The notes beneath the pieces are model-generated. The model was not told the DNA's origin, did no database searches, and saw nothing but the letters and a program-made list of their open reading frames with translations. From assembly GCA_000745135.1 (NCBI GenBank), contig JQNH01000001.1:1550001-1614000 (forward strand): DNA of 64,000 nt, written 5' to 3'. Source of the DNA: Rhizobiales bacterium YIM 77505. Lineage in GTDB: Bacteria > Pseudomonadota > Alphaproteobacteria > Rhizobiales > Beijerinckiaceae. Shown in pieces: positions 54,299-62,850 of this stretch. Each line of letters opens with the position of its first letter. Within the stretch, counting starts at the first letter, position 1. The position numbers and the translations under genes were made by a program.

Positions 54299-55561
54299 TC
54301 AGCCGTAGCGCAGCGCCTGGACCGGATCGAGGCGCGCCGCCTGCCACGCCGGATAAAGGGGTGCCAGGAGCGAAAGGCCGATGCCCATCGCCACGACGGA
54401 CGCCACCTCCCCCGCATCCACCTCCGCGGGCACCTGGGACAGGAAGCGCAATGTGGGATCCCAGAGCTGCTTGTTCAGGACCCAGGAAACGAATTCCTGG
54501 ATTCCCTGGATGTTCGCCGCGAAGACAAGCCCCAAAAGAAGCCCGGCCAATGTGCCGGCGACCCCGATGGAGGCGCCGGTGATCTCGAAGACCCGCAGGA
54601 TGGAGCCCCGCGTCGCGCCCATGGTGCGCAGGATCGCGATGTCGCTCGACTTGTCCTTCACGAGCATGACGAGGCCCGAGACGATGTTGAGGGCCGCCAC
54701 CAGCACGATGAGCGAGAGGATGATGAACATGACGTTGCGCTCGACCTCGAGCGCCGCGAAGAAACTGCGGTTGCGCTGACGCCAGTCGCTGAGCAGCACC
54801 GGCCGCTCCGCCGCCATCTCGATCGCCGCCCTCGCCTCGTCCACCCGGTCGGCGTCCTCGAGGAAGATCTCGATGACGTTGACGTCATCCTCCCGGTTGA
54901 AGAAGGCCTGGGCCTCGGAAAGGGGCATGAACACGAAGGTGGCGTCGAACTCCGACATACCGAGCTCGAAGATGGCGCCGACGGGATAGCCCTTGATGCG
55001 GGGCGCGGTGCCGAACGGCGTGGTCGCACCCTTCGGGGTCGCAAGCGTGATGGTGTCGCCGACCTGAAGCGCCAGATGCTCGGCGAGCCGGCGGCCGATC
55101 GCGACGGCGCCCTGTCCCAAGGCGTCGAGGCTCCCCTGCCGAATATTGCCGGCGACCGCCTCGATGCGGCGGATGTCCGCCTCGCGGATGCCCCGCACCA
55201 GGACGCCGCTGCCGTTGTAGGGCGAGGAGGCGAAGGCCTGGCCTTCCACCAGCGGGATGGCGCGGCGCACGCCGGCGAGCTTCGACAGGCGCTCGGCCAC
55301 CTCGGCATGATCGTTCAGCGGCTTCTCCAAGGCGCCGACGAAGATGTGGCCGTTGATGCCGACGATCTTGCCGAGGAGCTCCTTGCGGAAGCCGTTCATC
55401 ACCGAGAGGACGATGATGAGGGTGGCGATGCCGAGCATGATGCCGAGGAAGGAGAAGCCGGCGATCACCGAGACGAAGCCCTCCCGCCGCCGGGTGCGCA
55501 GATAGCGCCCGGCCAGCATCCACTCGAAGGCCGCGAAGGGCCGGGTCGTGGGAGCGCTCAT
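54299..55561 (-). CDS. lolC: lipoprotein-releasing system membrane protein LolC/LolE
   Basis: A 420-residue permease with one N-terminal membrane helix (FVSVIAGFSFLGIMLGIATL), a large periplasmic MacB-like part and three C-terminal helices (SIGVAGTLAGLLLGLVFAAN). It begins FEWMLAGRYLRTRRREGF, the family start. Alphaproteobacteria usually have a single LolC/E-type protein, here called lolC. It is 70 bases downstream of proS. Confidence 0.93.
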   Translation of the reverse strand: MSAPTTRPFAAFEWMLAGRYLRTRRREGFVSVIAGFSFLGIMLGIATLIIVLSVMNGFRKELLGKIVGINGHIFVGALEKPLNDHAEVAERLSKLAGVRRAIPLVEGQAFASSPYNGSGVLVRGIREADIRRIEAVAGNIRQGSLDALGQGAVAIGRRLAEHLALQVGDTITLATPKGATTPFGTAPRIKGYPVGAIFELGMSEFDATFVFMPLSEAQAFFNREDDVNVIEIFLEDADRVDEARAAIEMAAERPVLLSDWRQRNRSFFAALEVERNVMFIILSLIVLVAALNIVSGLVMLVKDKSSDIAILRTMGATRGSILRVFEITGASIGVAGTLAGLLLGLVFAANIQGIQEFVSWVLNKQLWDPTLRFLSQVPAEVDAGEVASVVAMGIGLSLLAPLYPAWQAARLDPVQALRYG

Positions 55562-55631
55562 CGGGGTCTGCCTCTCCCGGAGGGAGAGGTCGCGCCGCGC
55601 CCCGATCCTCCGCGATGCAACACGCCGCCCC

Positions 55632-56954
55632 TCACGCCCGAAGCCGCGCGACGACGTCTCCGAGGGGAAGGAGTTCGCGTTCGCCGGTCGCCCGCCGCTT
55701 CAGCTCGACCTTGCCCTCGGCGAGACTCTTCGGACCCGCCACCACCTGCCAGGGGATGCCGATGAGATCGGCGGTCGCGAACTTGGCCCCCGGCCGCTCG
55801 TCGCGGTCGTCGTAGAGAACGTCGAAGCCGGCGGCTTGCAAGGCGGTGTAGAGATCGGCGCAGGCGGCGTCGGTGGCGCCGTCGCCGGCCTTGAGGTTGA
55901 GAAGCGCCACGTCGAAGGGCGCCGCGGCCTCCGGCCAGATGATGCCGTTCTCGTCATGGCTCGCCTCGATGAGGGCGGCGACGAGCCTTGTCGGGCCGAT
56001 GCCGTAGGAGCCCATATGGACCTCGTGCTCCTGGCCGTCGGGGCCCATCACCGTCGCCTTCATGGGCGCCGAGTACTTGGTGCCGAAATAGAAGATGTGC
56101 CCGACCTCGATGCCGCGGGCGGACATGCGCCGATCGGCCGGAATGGACTCGAAGGCCGAGGCATCGTGCATCTCGGAGGTTGCGGCGTAAAGCGAGGTCC
56201 ACCTGTCGACGATCGCCTGCAGGCCGGCGACATCGTCGAAATCCGTGTCCGCCGGCGGCGTATCGAAGCCGAGATAGTCCTTGTGGCAGAACACCTCGCT
56301 CTCCCCCGTCGAGGCGAGGATGATGAACTCGTGGGAGAGGTCGCCGCCAATGGGGCCGGTGTCGGCGCGCATGGGGATCGACTTGAGCCCGAGCCGGGCG
56401 AAGGTGCGCAGATACGCCACGAACATCTTGTTGTAGGAGTGGCGCGCCCCGGCCTGGTCGAGGTCGAAGGAATAGGCGTCCTTCATCAGGAACTCGCGCG
56501 AGCGCATGACGCCGAAGCGCGGCCTCACCTCGTCGCGGAACTTCCATTGGATGTGGTAGAGGTTGAGCGGCAGCTCCTTGTAGGAGCGCACATAGGCCCG
56601 GAAGATGTCGGTGATCATCTCCTCGTTGGTGGGGCCGTAGAGCATATCGCGCTCGTGCCGGTCCTTGATGCGCAGCATCTCCTTGCCATAGGCCTCGTAG
56701 CGCCCGGACTCCCGCCACAGATCCGCCGACTGGATGGTCGGCATCAGGAGCTCGATGGCGCCGGAGCGGTTCTGCTCCTCGCGGATGATGCGGTTGATCT
56801 TGTCGAGCACCCGCAAGCCCAGCGGCAACCAGGCGAAGCTGCCCGCCGCCTGCTGGCGGATGAGCCCGGCGCGCAGCATGAGGCGGTGCGAGACGATCTC
56901 CGCCTCCCGCGGCGTCTCGCGGAGGATGGGCATGAAGTAGCGGCTGAGGCGCAT
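55632..56954 (-). CDS. proS: prolyl-tRNA synthetase (short alphaproteobacterial type)
   Basis: The 440-residue class II synthetase charges tRNA-Pro. Motif 1 region [20 protein letters not shown], motif 2 [20 protein letters not shown] (then FLMKDAYSF), motif 3 [17 protein letters not shown] and the anticodon-binding part ([20 protein letters not shown]). It lacks the about 180-residue editing insertion of E. coli ProRS (572 residues), as is normal in Alphaproteobacteria, so clearing of Ala-tRNA-Pro must depend on separate proteins. The start at 56954 has no strong ribosome site. Confidence 0.96.
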   Translation of the reverse strand: MRLSRYFMPILRETPREAEIVSHRLMLRAGLIRQQAAGSFAWLPLGLRVLDKINRIIREEQNRSGAIELLMPTIQSADLWRESGRYEAYGKEMLRIKDRHERDMLYGPTNEEMITDIFRAYVRSYKELPLNLYHIQWKFRDEVRPRFGVMRSREFLMKDAYSFDLDQAGARHSYNKMFVAYLRTFARLGLKSIPMRADTGPIGGDLSHEFIILASTGESEVFCHKDYLGFDTPPADTDFDDVAGLQAIVDRWTSLYAATSEMHDASAFESIPADRRMSARGIEVGHIFYFGTKYSAPMKATVMGPDGQEHEVHMGSYGIGPTRLVAALIEASHDENGIIWPEAAAPFDVALLNLKAGDGATDAACADLYTALQAAGFDVLYDDRDERPGAKFATADLIGIPWQVVAGPKSLAEGKVELKRRATGERELLPLGDVVARLRA

Positions 56955-57260
56955 CGCGGGTCCGAATGATGAGAGGCTGGCGTCAAGGCGCTAACACCAC
57001 GGCTCGCGGGCAAAAACAAGACGCGCCGCAGGGGCGAGCGGGCGAGTTGGTTCCGCCCTTGTCTCCTGTCCTGCAAAAACTTTCACCACCACTTGCACAA
57101 AGACGTGACAGGCCGAAGGTTTTCCCCTAATGGTGGCGCACCGTCAGTTCATGATCAGGCGGTCCGAGTCTCGGGAGGAAGCGAAGGGCTTAGACCCGCC
57201 GACATCCGGTCAGGCGGCCGGCAGCATAGCCGGGGCTGAAAATCTGATGCAACGCATCGT

Positions 57261-57290
57261 AGCAAGGCTTTGGCCTTGCTTTTATTTTTC
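57261..57290 (+). terminator. strong intrinsic terminator on the plus strand
   Basis: AGCAAGGC, loop TTTG, GCCTTGCT form a perfect 8-bp stem followed by TTTATTTTT. There is no plus-strand gene that I can support upstream: 56955-57260 lies between proS and DUF1467, both on the minus strand. A second small stem (GATGC AAC GCATC) lies just before it. On the minus strand there is no T run, so it does not serve DUF1467. This suggests an unrecognised plus-strand transcript (see findings). Confidence 0.8.
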
Positions 57291-57362
57291 TGGCTGCTGG
57301 TGCCCTCCCGCCCTGACCGCAGGGCTGCGCGGACAAGGGTCGCAAGCCCTGCCCGTCCCCTC

Positions 57363-57695
57363 TCACAGCTCGAGCCAAGGCAGCGCGACGGCGGTTATGA
57401 TCAGGACGAGGACTGCCACCAGGGTCGCCCCAATCGCCTTCTCGCGCAGGCGCGGCGCCGTCGGAGCGCCGGGTTCGCTGCCGGTGACAACCTCCCCTTC
57501 CTCGGCCTGACTGCGCACGCCGAAGGGCAGCACCGCGAACAGGAATGTCCACCAGATGACGAAATAGAGAGCCAGGGCTCCCGAGACCGTGTGCCCGAAC
57601 ATGGCCACCACGAGGGCGACGCCGGCTGCCGACAGGACGATCACGACGGCGGCGGTGGCGGCCATGGACGCGGCGATGCGCTGAAGCAGGTTCAT
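57363..57695 (-). CDS. DUF1467 family small membrane protein
   Basis: The 110-residue product has two or three hydrophobic helices (VVIVLSAAGVALVVAMFG, ALALYFVIWWTFLFAVLP) with the family block FGVRSQAEEGEVVTGSEPGA between them and a last helix (LVAVLVLIITAVALPWLE). DUF1467 proteins sit between proS and mce in many Hyphomicrobiales, but their role is unknown. I chose the ATG at 57695 (MNLLQRIAASMA). The isochorismatase gene diverges from it. Confidence 0.85.
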   Translation of the reverse strand: MNLLQRIAASMAATAAVVIVLSAAGVALVVAMFGHTVSGALALYFVIWWTFLFAVLPFGVRSQAEEGEVVTGSEPGAPTAPRLREKAIGATLVAVLVLIITAVALPWLEL

Positions 57696-57842
57696 GCCGT
57701 CCCAGTAATGAACGGGTCGGCGTCGGTCCACCAGGGTGTGGGTCATCCCTCTCATTCTTGCAGGCTTCGCCCGCCTTATGGCCTCGTCGCGGCCTATGCG
57801 CGCCTGGTGGAGGCTGCCGCCCCTATTGTTGGAGACATGCTC

Positions 57843-58424
57843 ATGGATCTCGCTCACGCCGTCCTTCTGCCAATCGACCTGCAACGGGCCTTCGACGCTC
57901 CGCCTTGGCCGAGGCGCTGGAACGCGGCGCTCGACGAGAACGGCCTGCGGCTCCTTCGCGGTTGGCGCCAGTCGGGTCGGCCGGTGATCCACGTCCGCCA
58001 CGACTCAGCCGAACCGCGCTCGACGCTGCGGCCCGGAGAGCCGGGCCACGCCTTCCGACCCGGCTTTGAGCCACGGCCCGGCGAGCCTCTCGTCGCCAAG
58101 AGCGTCAACGCCGCCTTCATCGGCACGGATCTCGACCTGCGTCTCCGCCGCCTGGGGGCCGAGACGGTCGTCGCCTTCGGCGTCTCAACGGACATGTGCG
58201 TGTCCACCACGGTGCGGGTCGGCGCCAACCTTGGCTATCGCATGATCCTCGTGGAGGACGCCTGCGACTGTTTCGATCTGCCCGACGGCCGCGGCGGCTT
58301 TATCGCCGCGGAAGCGGTGCACCGGGCGCATGTGGCGACGCTCGCCTTCGAATTTGCCGAGGTGACAACCGTGGATGCGCTCCTCGCCGCAAGTGGAAGG
58401 CTGTCCGGAACGGAAGCGCAATGA
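57843..58424 (+). CDS. isochorismatase-family cysteine hydrolase; C-terminus supplied by a repeat
   Basis: The 193-residue protein has the family catalytic set: Asp in LLPIDLQRAF, Lys in VAKSVNAAFIGTDLDL and Cys in VVAFGVSTDMCVSTTVRVG, with a cis-peptide VST region. Substrate could be a nicotinamide-like, carbamoyl-sarcosine-like or other amide; it cannot be fixed here. I took the ATG at 57843, 8 bases after GGAG; the ATG at 57837 is also possible. The last residues SGRLSGTEAQ and the TGA come from copy C of the mosaic repeat, so the original end has been replaced. It interrupts an otherwise leftward run of genes. Confidence 0.85.
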   Translation: MDLAHAVLLPIDLQRAFDAPPWPRRWNAALDENGLRLLRGWRQSGRPVIHVRHDSAEPRSTLRPGEPGHAFRPGFEPRPGEPLVAKSVNAAFIGTDLDLRLRRLGAETVVAFGVSTDMCVSTTVRVGANLGYRMILVEDACDCFDLPDGRGGFIAAEAVHRAHVATLAFEFAEVTTVDALLAASGRLSGTEAQ

Positions 58425-58446
58425 CTGGCCGCGAAAGCGGCTCCTT
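58391..58446 (+). repeat. mosaic intergenic repeat, copy C, overlapping a gene end
   Basis: AGTGGAAGGCTGTCCGG and AGCGCAAT match copy A, followed by the hairpin GCCGCGAAAGCGGCTCCTT, which in copy A is GCCGCGTAGCGGCTCCTT. The stem plus TCCTTGTTCT may act as a terminator for the isochorismatase gene. The first 34 bases are coding. Confidence 0.75.
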
Positions 58447-58497
58447 GTTCTGTCGCGCCACCGGTAAGGCGCAGCTGCGCCGCGCGGGCGCCTCCCC

Positions 58498-58902
58498 CTA
58501 GACCTGCTCGAGCTCGACGAGGGTTCCGCAAAAGTCTTTGGGATGGAGGAACAGCACGGGCTTGCCATGCGCGCCGATCTTGGGCTCGCCGCCCCCGAGG
58601 ACCCGTGCCCCGGCCGCAATCAGCCTGTCGCGGGCAGCGAGGATGTCCTCGACCTCGTAGCACACATGGTGGATGCCCCCGTCCGGGTTCCGATCCAGGA
58701 ACCCCGCAATCGGGGAGCCCTCGCCAAGGGGCTCCAGCAGCTCGATCTTGGTGTTGGGGAGGGTGATGAAGACGACCGTGACGCCGTGCTCCGGCTGGGG
58801 CGACGGCTCGGAGACCGTGGCTCCCAGCGTCTCGCGATAAATCCTCGCGGCGGCGGCAAGGTCCCGGACGGCGATCGCTACATGGTTCAGGCGGCCGATC
58901 AT
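58498..58902 (-). CDS. mce: methylmalonyl-CoA epimerase
   Basis: The 134-residue vicinal-oxygen-chelate protein interconverts (S)- and (R)-methylmalonyl-CoA for propionyl-CoA use. It has two beta-alpha-beta modules; metal ligands are the His in RLNHVAIAVRDL, the His in GGIHHVCYEVEDI and the C-terminal Glu in GTLVELEQV. AGGAG lies 8 bases before the ATG at 58902. It is 28 bases downstream of rnj. Linkage mce-rnj-birA-nuoN is common in Alphaproteobacteria. Confidence 0.93.
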   Translation of the reverse strand: MIGRLNHVAIAVRDLAAAARIYRETLGATVSEPSPQPEHGVTVVFITLPNTKIELLEPLGEGSPIAGFLDRNPDGGIHHVCYEVEDILAARDRLIAAGARVLGGGEPKIGAHGKPVLFLHPKDFCGTLVELEQV

Positions 58903-58930
58903 CGACGCTGCTCCTCCTCGACGGAACCAG

Positions 58931-60601
58931 TCAGACCTCCACGACGAGCACGTGGCAGGCGGGCTTCTTGCCCCACACATTCTGCACCGCCGCACGGATG
59001 GCGCGCTTGACCGCATCCTCGACCGCGTCGGGATCGCGGCGGCGCGCCCGCGGCAGACTTCTCAACACCTCCTCGACCGCATCCGCAATGAGCTCGTCGA
59101 TGGGCTCGCCCCGGCGGGTCAGGCTCGGCACTCCCATGAGGTCGATGATCGGATCGCCGGCGACCTCGCCCTTCTCGTCGATGGCGATGGCGACCGAGAC
59201 AATGCCGGCGAAAGCGAGCTTGCGCCGCTCCGGGATGGCGCGGTCCGAAGCGTCGATGAGGAGGTCGCCGTCCTTGTAGAGGCGGCCGGTGGGCACGTCA
59301 TCGACGATCTCCGGCTTGCCGGGGGCGAGCCGCACGACCGTGCCGTTGCGGGCCCGCACCACCTCGGGCACGCCTTGGGCGCGGGCAAGCGCCGCATTCT
59401 CGGCAAGATGCAGTTCCTCGCCATGGGCGGGAATCGCGATGCGCGGCCGCGTCCACTGATACATGGCGGCAAGCTCGTCCCGGCGCGGATGGCCCGAGAC
59501 GTGCACGAGCTCGGTGCGGTCGGTGATGACCTCGATGCCTCGCCTCAGGAGCGCGTTGACGATCCGCCCGACGGCCTTCTCGTTTCCGGGAATGGCGCGG
59601 GAGGAGAAAATCACGCGATCGCCTGGCGACAGGGCAATCTCCGGGTGCTCGTCGTCGGCAATCCGGGCAAGCGCGGCCCGTGGCTCCCCTTGCGAGCCGG
59701 TCAGGAGCGCCACGACCTTCTCGCGCGGCAGATAGCCGTACATCTGCGGCGGCTGGATGTCCGGCAGACCGTCGAGATAACCGCACTCCTTGGCGACCTC
59801 GATCACCCGATCCATCGCCCGGCCGACCGCAACGACCTCCCGACCGCAGGCCCGTGCAGCCTCGACGACAGCGCGGATGCGGGCGACGTTCGAGGCGAAC
59901 GTCGTGACCGCGACCCGGGCGGGCGAGGCGGCGATGATCTCCTTGAGGCGCTGAGCCACATCGGATTCGCTCGGGCTGCGCCCCTCGCGCACGGCGTTGG
60001 TCGAATCGCAGACGAGCGCCAGCACGCCCTCGTCGCCGAGCGCCCGAAACCTGGCCTCCGAGGTGGTGTCGCCGAGGAAAGGCGTGTCGTCGAGCTTCCA
60101 ATCGCCGGTATGCACGACAAGGCCGAGGGGCGTGCGGATGGCGAGCGCGTTCGATTCGGGGATCGAATGCGCCACCGGTACATACTCCACCTCGAAGGGG
60201 CCGAGCGGAATGCGGCGGCCGGGAGCGACTTCCCGGATCTCCACCTTCGGCGCGCCGGGCTCGGAGAGGCGGCGGGTCTCGAGAAGGCCTGCGGCGAAGC
60301 GCGTGGCATAAACCGGCGCGGGAATCCGCGGCCAGAGCTCGGCAATCGCGCCGATGTGGTCCTCATGCGCGTGGGTGATGAGGATACCGAGAAGATTCTG
60401 ACGCTCGCTCTCGAGGAAGCGCATGTCCGGCATCATGAGATCGACGCCGGGCAGCCCCTCCTCGTTGGCAAAGCCGATGCCGCAATCCACCAGGATCCAT
60501 TGACGGCGTTGCGGCGAGCCGAAGCCGTAGAGAGCGGCATTCATGCCGATCTCGCCAAGACCTCCTAACGGCACGAAGACGAGCTCATCCGGCAGCGCCA
60601 T
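58931..60601 (-). CDS. rnj: ribonuclease J
   Basis: The 556-residue metallo-beta-lactamase/beta-CASP nuclease has both endo- and 5'-3' exonuclease activity in studied members and matures rRNA and mRNA. Zinc motif GILITHAHEDHIGAIAELWP, HSIPESNALAIRTPLG, VHTGDWKLDDTP, beta-CASP SRAIPGNEKAVGR and VHVSGHPRRDELAAMY, and the C-terminal dimer part. It begins MALPDELVFVPLGGLGEIGM. Alphaproteobacteria often have RNase J together with RNase E. Confidence 0.95.
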   Translation of the reverse strand: MALPDELVFVPLGGLGEIGMNAALYGFGSPQRRQWILVDCGIGFANEEGLPGVDLMMPDMRFLESERQNLLGILITHAHEDHIGAIAELWPRIPAPVYATRFAAGLLETRRLSEPGAPKVEIREVAPGRRIPLGPFEVEYVPVAHSIPESNALAIRTPLGLVVHTGDWKLDDTPFLGDTTSEARFRALGDEGVLALVCDSTNAVREGRSPSESDVAQRLKEIIAASPARVAVTTFASNVARIRAVVEAARACGREVVAVGRAMDRVIEVAKECGYLDGLPDIQPPQMYGYLPREKVVALLTGSQGEPRAALARIADDEHPEIALSPGDRVIFSSRAIPGNEKAVGRIVNALLRRGIEVITDRTELVHVSGHPRRDELAAMYQWTRPRIAIPAHGEELHLAENAALARAQGVPEVVRARNGTVVRLAPGKPEIVDDVPTGRLYKDGDLLIDASDRAIPERRKLAFAGIVSVAIAIDEKGEVAGDPIIDLMGVPSLTRRGEPIDELIADAVEEVLRSLPRARRRDPDAVEDAVKRAIRAAVQNVWGKKPACHVLVVEV

Positions 60602-60604
60602 GCT

Positions 60605-61396
60605 TCAAGCCTCTTCCCGGGCCGTCGCGACCCTCCCGAAATGGACCTCTCCCGCCGCCACCGCCTGCTGGCGGCCATCGGAGAGGCGCAGCACCAGCTG
60701 CCCGCCGGCGTCCACGGTTTCGAAGACGCCGCGCAGGGTCCGGTCGCCCAGGCTGACCGTCAGGGGCGACCCGAGCCCCACGGCTGCCTCGAGCCACAGG
60801 GTTCGGATGTGGGCGAAGCCCCTCCCCTCGTCCCAGATCCGCTCGAAGGCGACCCAGCGTTCCGAAAGCTCCCGAAAAAGTGCCTCCGCGTCGCAGGCGC
60901 ATCCCATCGCCTCGAGCGACGTCGCCGGATAGGGCAGATGCGTTGGCGCCGCCGCCACGTTCACGCCGATCCCGAGGACCGTCACGCGCCGGGTTCCAAC
61001 CGCCTCGCCCTCCAGCAGGATACCGGCAAGCTTGGCCCCGTCGGCAAGAAGATCGTTGGGCCATTTCAGGCCGAACGCGGCCGCCCGAAGCGGGAAGAGC
61101 CGGGCGAGTGCCTCGCGCAGGGCAAGCCCGGCGACGAAGCCGAGCGTTGCCACGGTGGCGGGGGGAAGATCCGATTCTCGCACCAGGAGACTGGCGGCGA
61201 GGTTGCCATAGGGCGTCGCCCATTCCCGTCCTCGGCGCCCGCGGCCCGCCGTCTGCTGCTTCGCGACCACCCACAGAGGGCCGCGCTCCCCCTCGCGGCC
61301 GAGGCGCAGGGCCTCGGCATTGGTCGAGCCGATGCGATCGAAGGCGAGAAGCCGGAAGCCGGCCTGTTCCGCGCAGGTCGCGAGGGCGAATCCCAT
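60605..61396 (-). CDS. birA: biotin--[acetyl-CoA-carboxylase] ligase, group I (no regulator domain)
   Basis: The 263-residue ligase attaches biotin to the carboxylase carrier protein. Signatures: IGSTNAEALRLGREGER, KQQTAGRGRRGREWATPYGN (biotinyl-AMP loop GRGRRG), LKWPNDLLADGAKLAGILLE and LGIGVNVAAAPTHLPYPATS. It lacks the N-terminal DNA-binding domain of E. coli BirA, so it should not repress bio genes. It is 4 bases downstream of nuoN, and rnj starts 3 bases after its stop. Confidence 0.95.
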   Translation of the reverse strand: MGFALATCAEQAGFRLLAFDRIGSTNAEALRLGREGERGPLWVVAKQQTAGRGRRGREWATPYGNLAASLLVRESDLPPATVATLGFVAGLALREALARLFPLRAAAFGLKWPNDLLADGAKLAGILLEGEAVGTRRVTVLGIGVNVAAAPTHLPYPATSLEAMGCACDAEALFRELSERWVAFERIWDEGRGFAHIRTLWLEAAVGLGSPLTVSLGDRTLRGVFETVDAGGQLVLRLSDGRQQAVAAGEVHFGRVATAREEA

Positions 61397-61400
61397 ACCG

Positions 61401-62840
61401 TCAGAACAGGGAGCGGGCGGCAGCGCCCGCCGCGCCGACGAGCGGCGCCGGGATCAGCCAGAACAGCAGTACCACGGCGCTCGTGATGCCGAGCACGATC
61501 TTGAGCTCGTTGTCCATGGGCGAGAAGCCAGGGCGCGGCTCGTCGAAATACATGATCTTGACGATGCGGAGGTAGTAGTAGGCGCCGATCACGCTCGTCA
61601 CCACGCCGACCACCGCCAGCGTCACGAGGTTGGCTTTGATCGCGGCGGCGAAGACGTAGAACTTGGCGAAGAAGCCGGCGAGCGGTGGGATGCCGGCGAG
61701 GGAGAACAGCATCATCGCGAAGCAGAACGCCATCACCGGATGGGTGCGGGCGACCCCCGAGAGCTCGTCGATGTTCTCGAACATCACGTCGTCGCGGCGC
61801 ATGGCGAGGATGCAGGCGAAGGCGCCAAGCGTCATGGCGAGGTAGATCGCCATGTAGATGGCGACGCCCTGGATGCCTTCGGGCGTCCCGGCGGCGAGGC
61901 CGATGAGCGCGTAGCCCACATTGCCGATGGAGGAGTAGGCCATCAGGCGCTTGATGTTGCGCTGGCCAATGGCAGCGAACGAGCCGAGCGCCATGGAGGC
62001 GATCGAGACGAAGATGATGATCTGCTGCCACTGCCCGAGGACGTTCGGAAAGGCGCCCACGAAGACGCGGACCGCCATCGCCATGGCCGCCATCTTGGGC
62101 GCGGCGGCGAAGAACGCCGTCACCGGGGTGGGAGCGCCCTCATAGACGTCGGGCGTCCACATATGGAACGGCACGGCGGAGATCTTGAAGGCGACGCCCG
62201 CGGCCACGAACACGATGCCAAGGATGACGCCGATGCCCGCCTCGCCCTTGAGCACGGCTGCGATCGCCGGGAAGGACACGCTGCCGGTGAAGCCGTACAC
62301 CATCGAGGCGCCGTAGAGCAGCATGCCCGAGGAGAGCGCGCCGAGGACGAAATACTTCAGCCCGGCCTCGGTCGAGCGCAGGTTGTCGCGGTGGATCGAG
62401 GCGATCACATAGGAGGGCAGGCTCAGCAGTTCGAGGCCGAGATAGAGGGCGATGAGGTCGTTGGCCGAGATCACCATCAGCATGCCGATGGTGGCGAGCA
62501 CGACGAGGATCGGGAACTCGAAGCGTGCGAAGCCCTCGCGGCGCATGTAGTCCCCGGCCATGGCGATGGCGGCGAACGAGCCGAGCAGGGTCAATGCCTT
62601 CATGAACTTGGCGAAGCCGTCGACCACGAAGGCGTTGCTGAAGGTCGTCACCCGCTCGTTCGGCAGGGCGCCGACGGACAGGAAGGCAAGCGCGAGGAGG
62701 ACCAGGGCCAGGACGTTCACCAGCCCCGTCGAGCGCTCGCCGCGGAAGGCGCCGATGAGAATGAGCACCATCGCGCCCACCGCCAGGATGATCTCGGGCA
62801 GGGCCGGGCTGAAGACGGGGGTGGTGATGACGGGGTTCAT
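61401..62840 (-). CDS. nuoN: NADH-quinone oxidoreductase subunit N
   Basis: The 479-residue antiporter-like subunit of complex I has 14 predicted membrane helices. Typical blocks: YLGLELLSLPSYVIASIHRD, SGMLLYGASMVYGFTGS, AGVAFKISAVPFHMWTPDVY with the key Lys and His, and NIKRLMAYSSIGNVGYALIG. It helps pump protons across the inner membrane. Ten bases separate it from nuoM; it is the last nuo gene and reads into birA. Confidence 0.96.
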   Translation of the reverse strand: MNPVITTPVFSPALPEIILAVGAMVLILIGAFRGERSTGLVNVLALVLLALAFLSVGALPNERVTTFSNAFVVDGFAKFMKALTLLGSFAAIAMAGDYMRREGFARFEFPILVVLATIGMLMVISANDLIALYLGLELLSLPSYVIASIHRDNLRSTEAGLKYFVLGALSSGMLLYGASMVYGFTGSVSFPAIAAVLKGEAGIGVILGIVFVAAGVAFKISAVPFHMWTPDVYEGAPTPVTAFFAAAPKMAAMAMAVRVFVGAFPNVLGQWQQIIIFVSIASMALGSFAAIGQRNIKRLMAYSSIGNVGYALIGLAAGTPEGIQGVAIYMAIYLAMTLGAFACILAMRRDDVMFENIDELSGVARTHPVMAFCFAMMLFSLAGIPPLAGFFAKFYVFAAAIKANLVTLAVVGVVTSVIGAYYYLRIVKIMYFDEPRPGFSPMDNELKIVLGITSAVVLLFWLIPAPLVGAAGAAARSLF

Positions 62841-62850
62841 CGGGACTCGT

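Noticed and set aside
57130-57510. Possible plus-strand gene between proS and DUF1467
   Set aside because: It would read through a strong terminator at 57261-57290 and into antisense of DUF1467; a non-coding RNA is the better guess.
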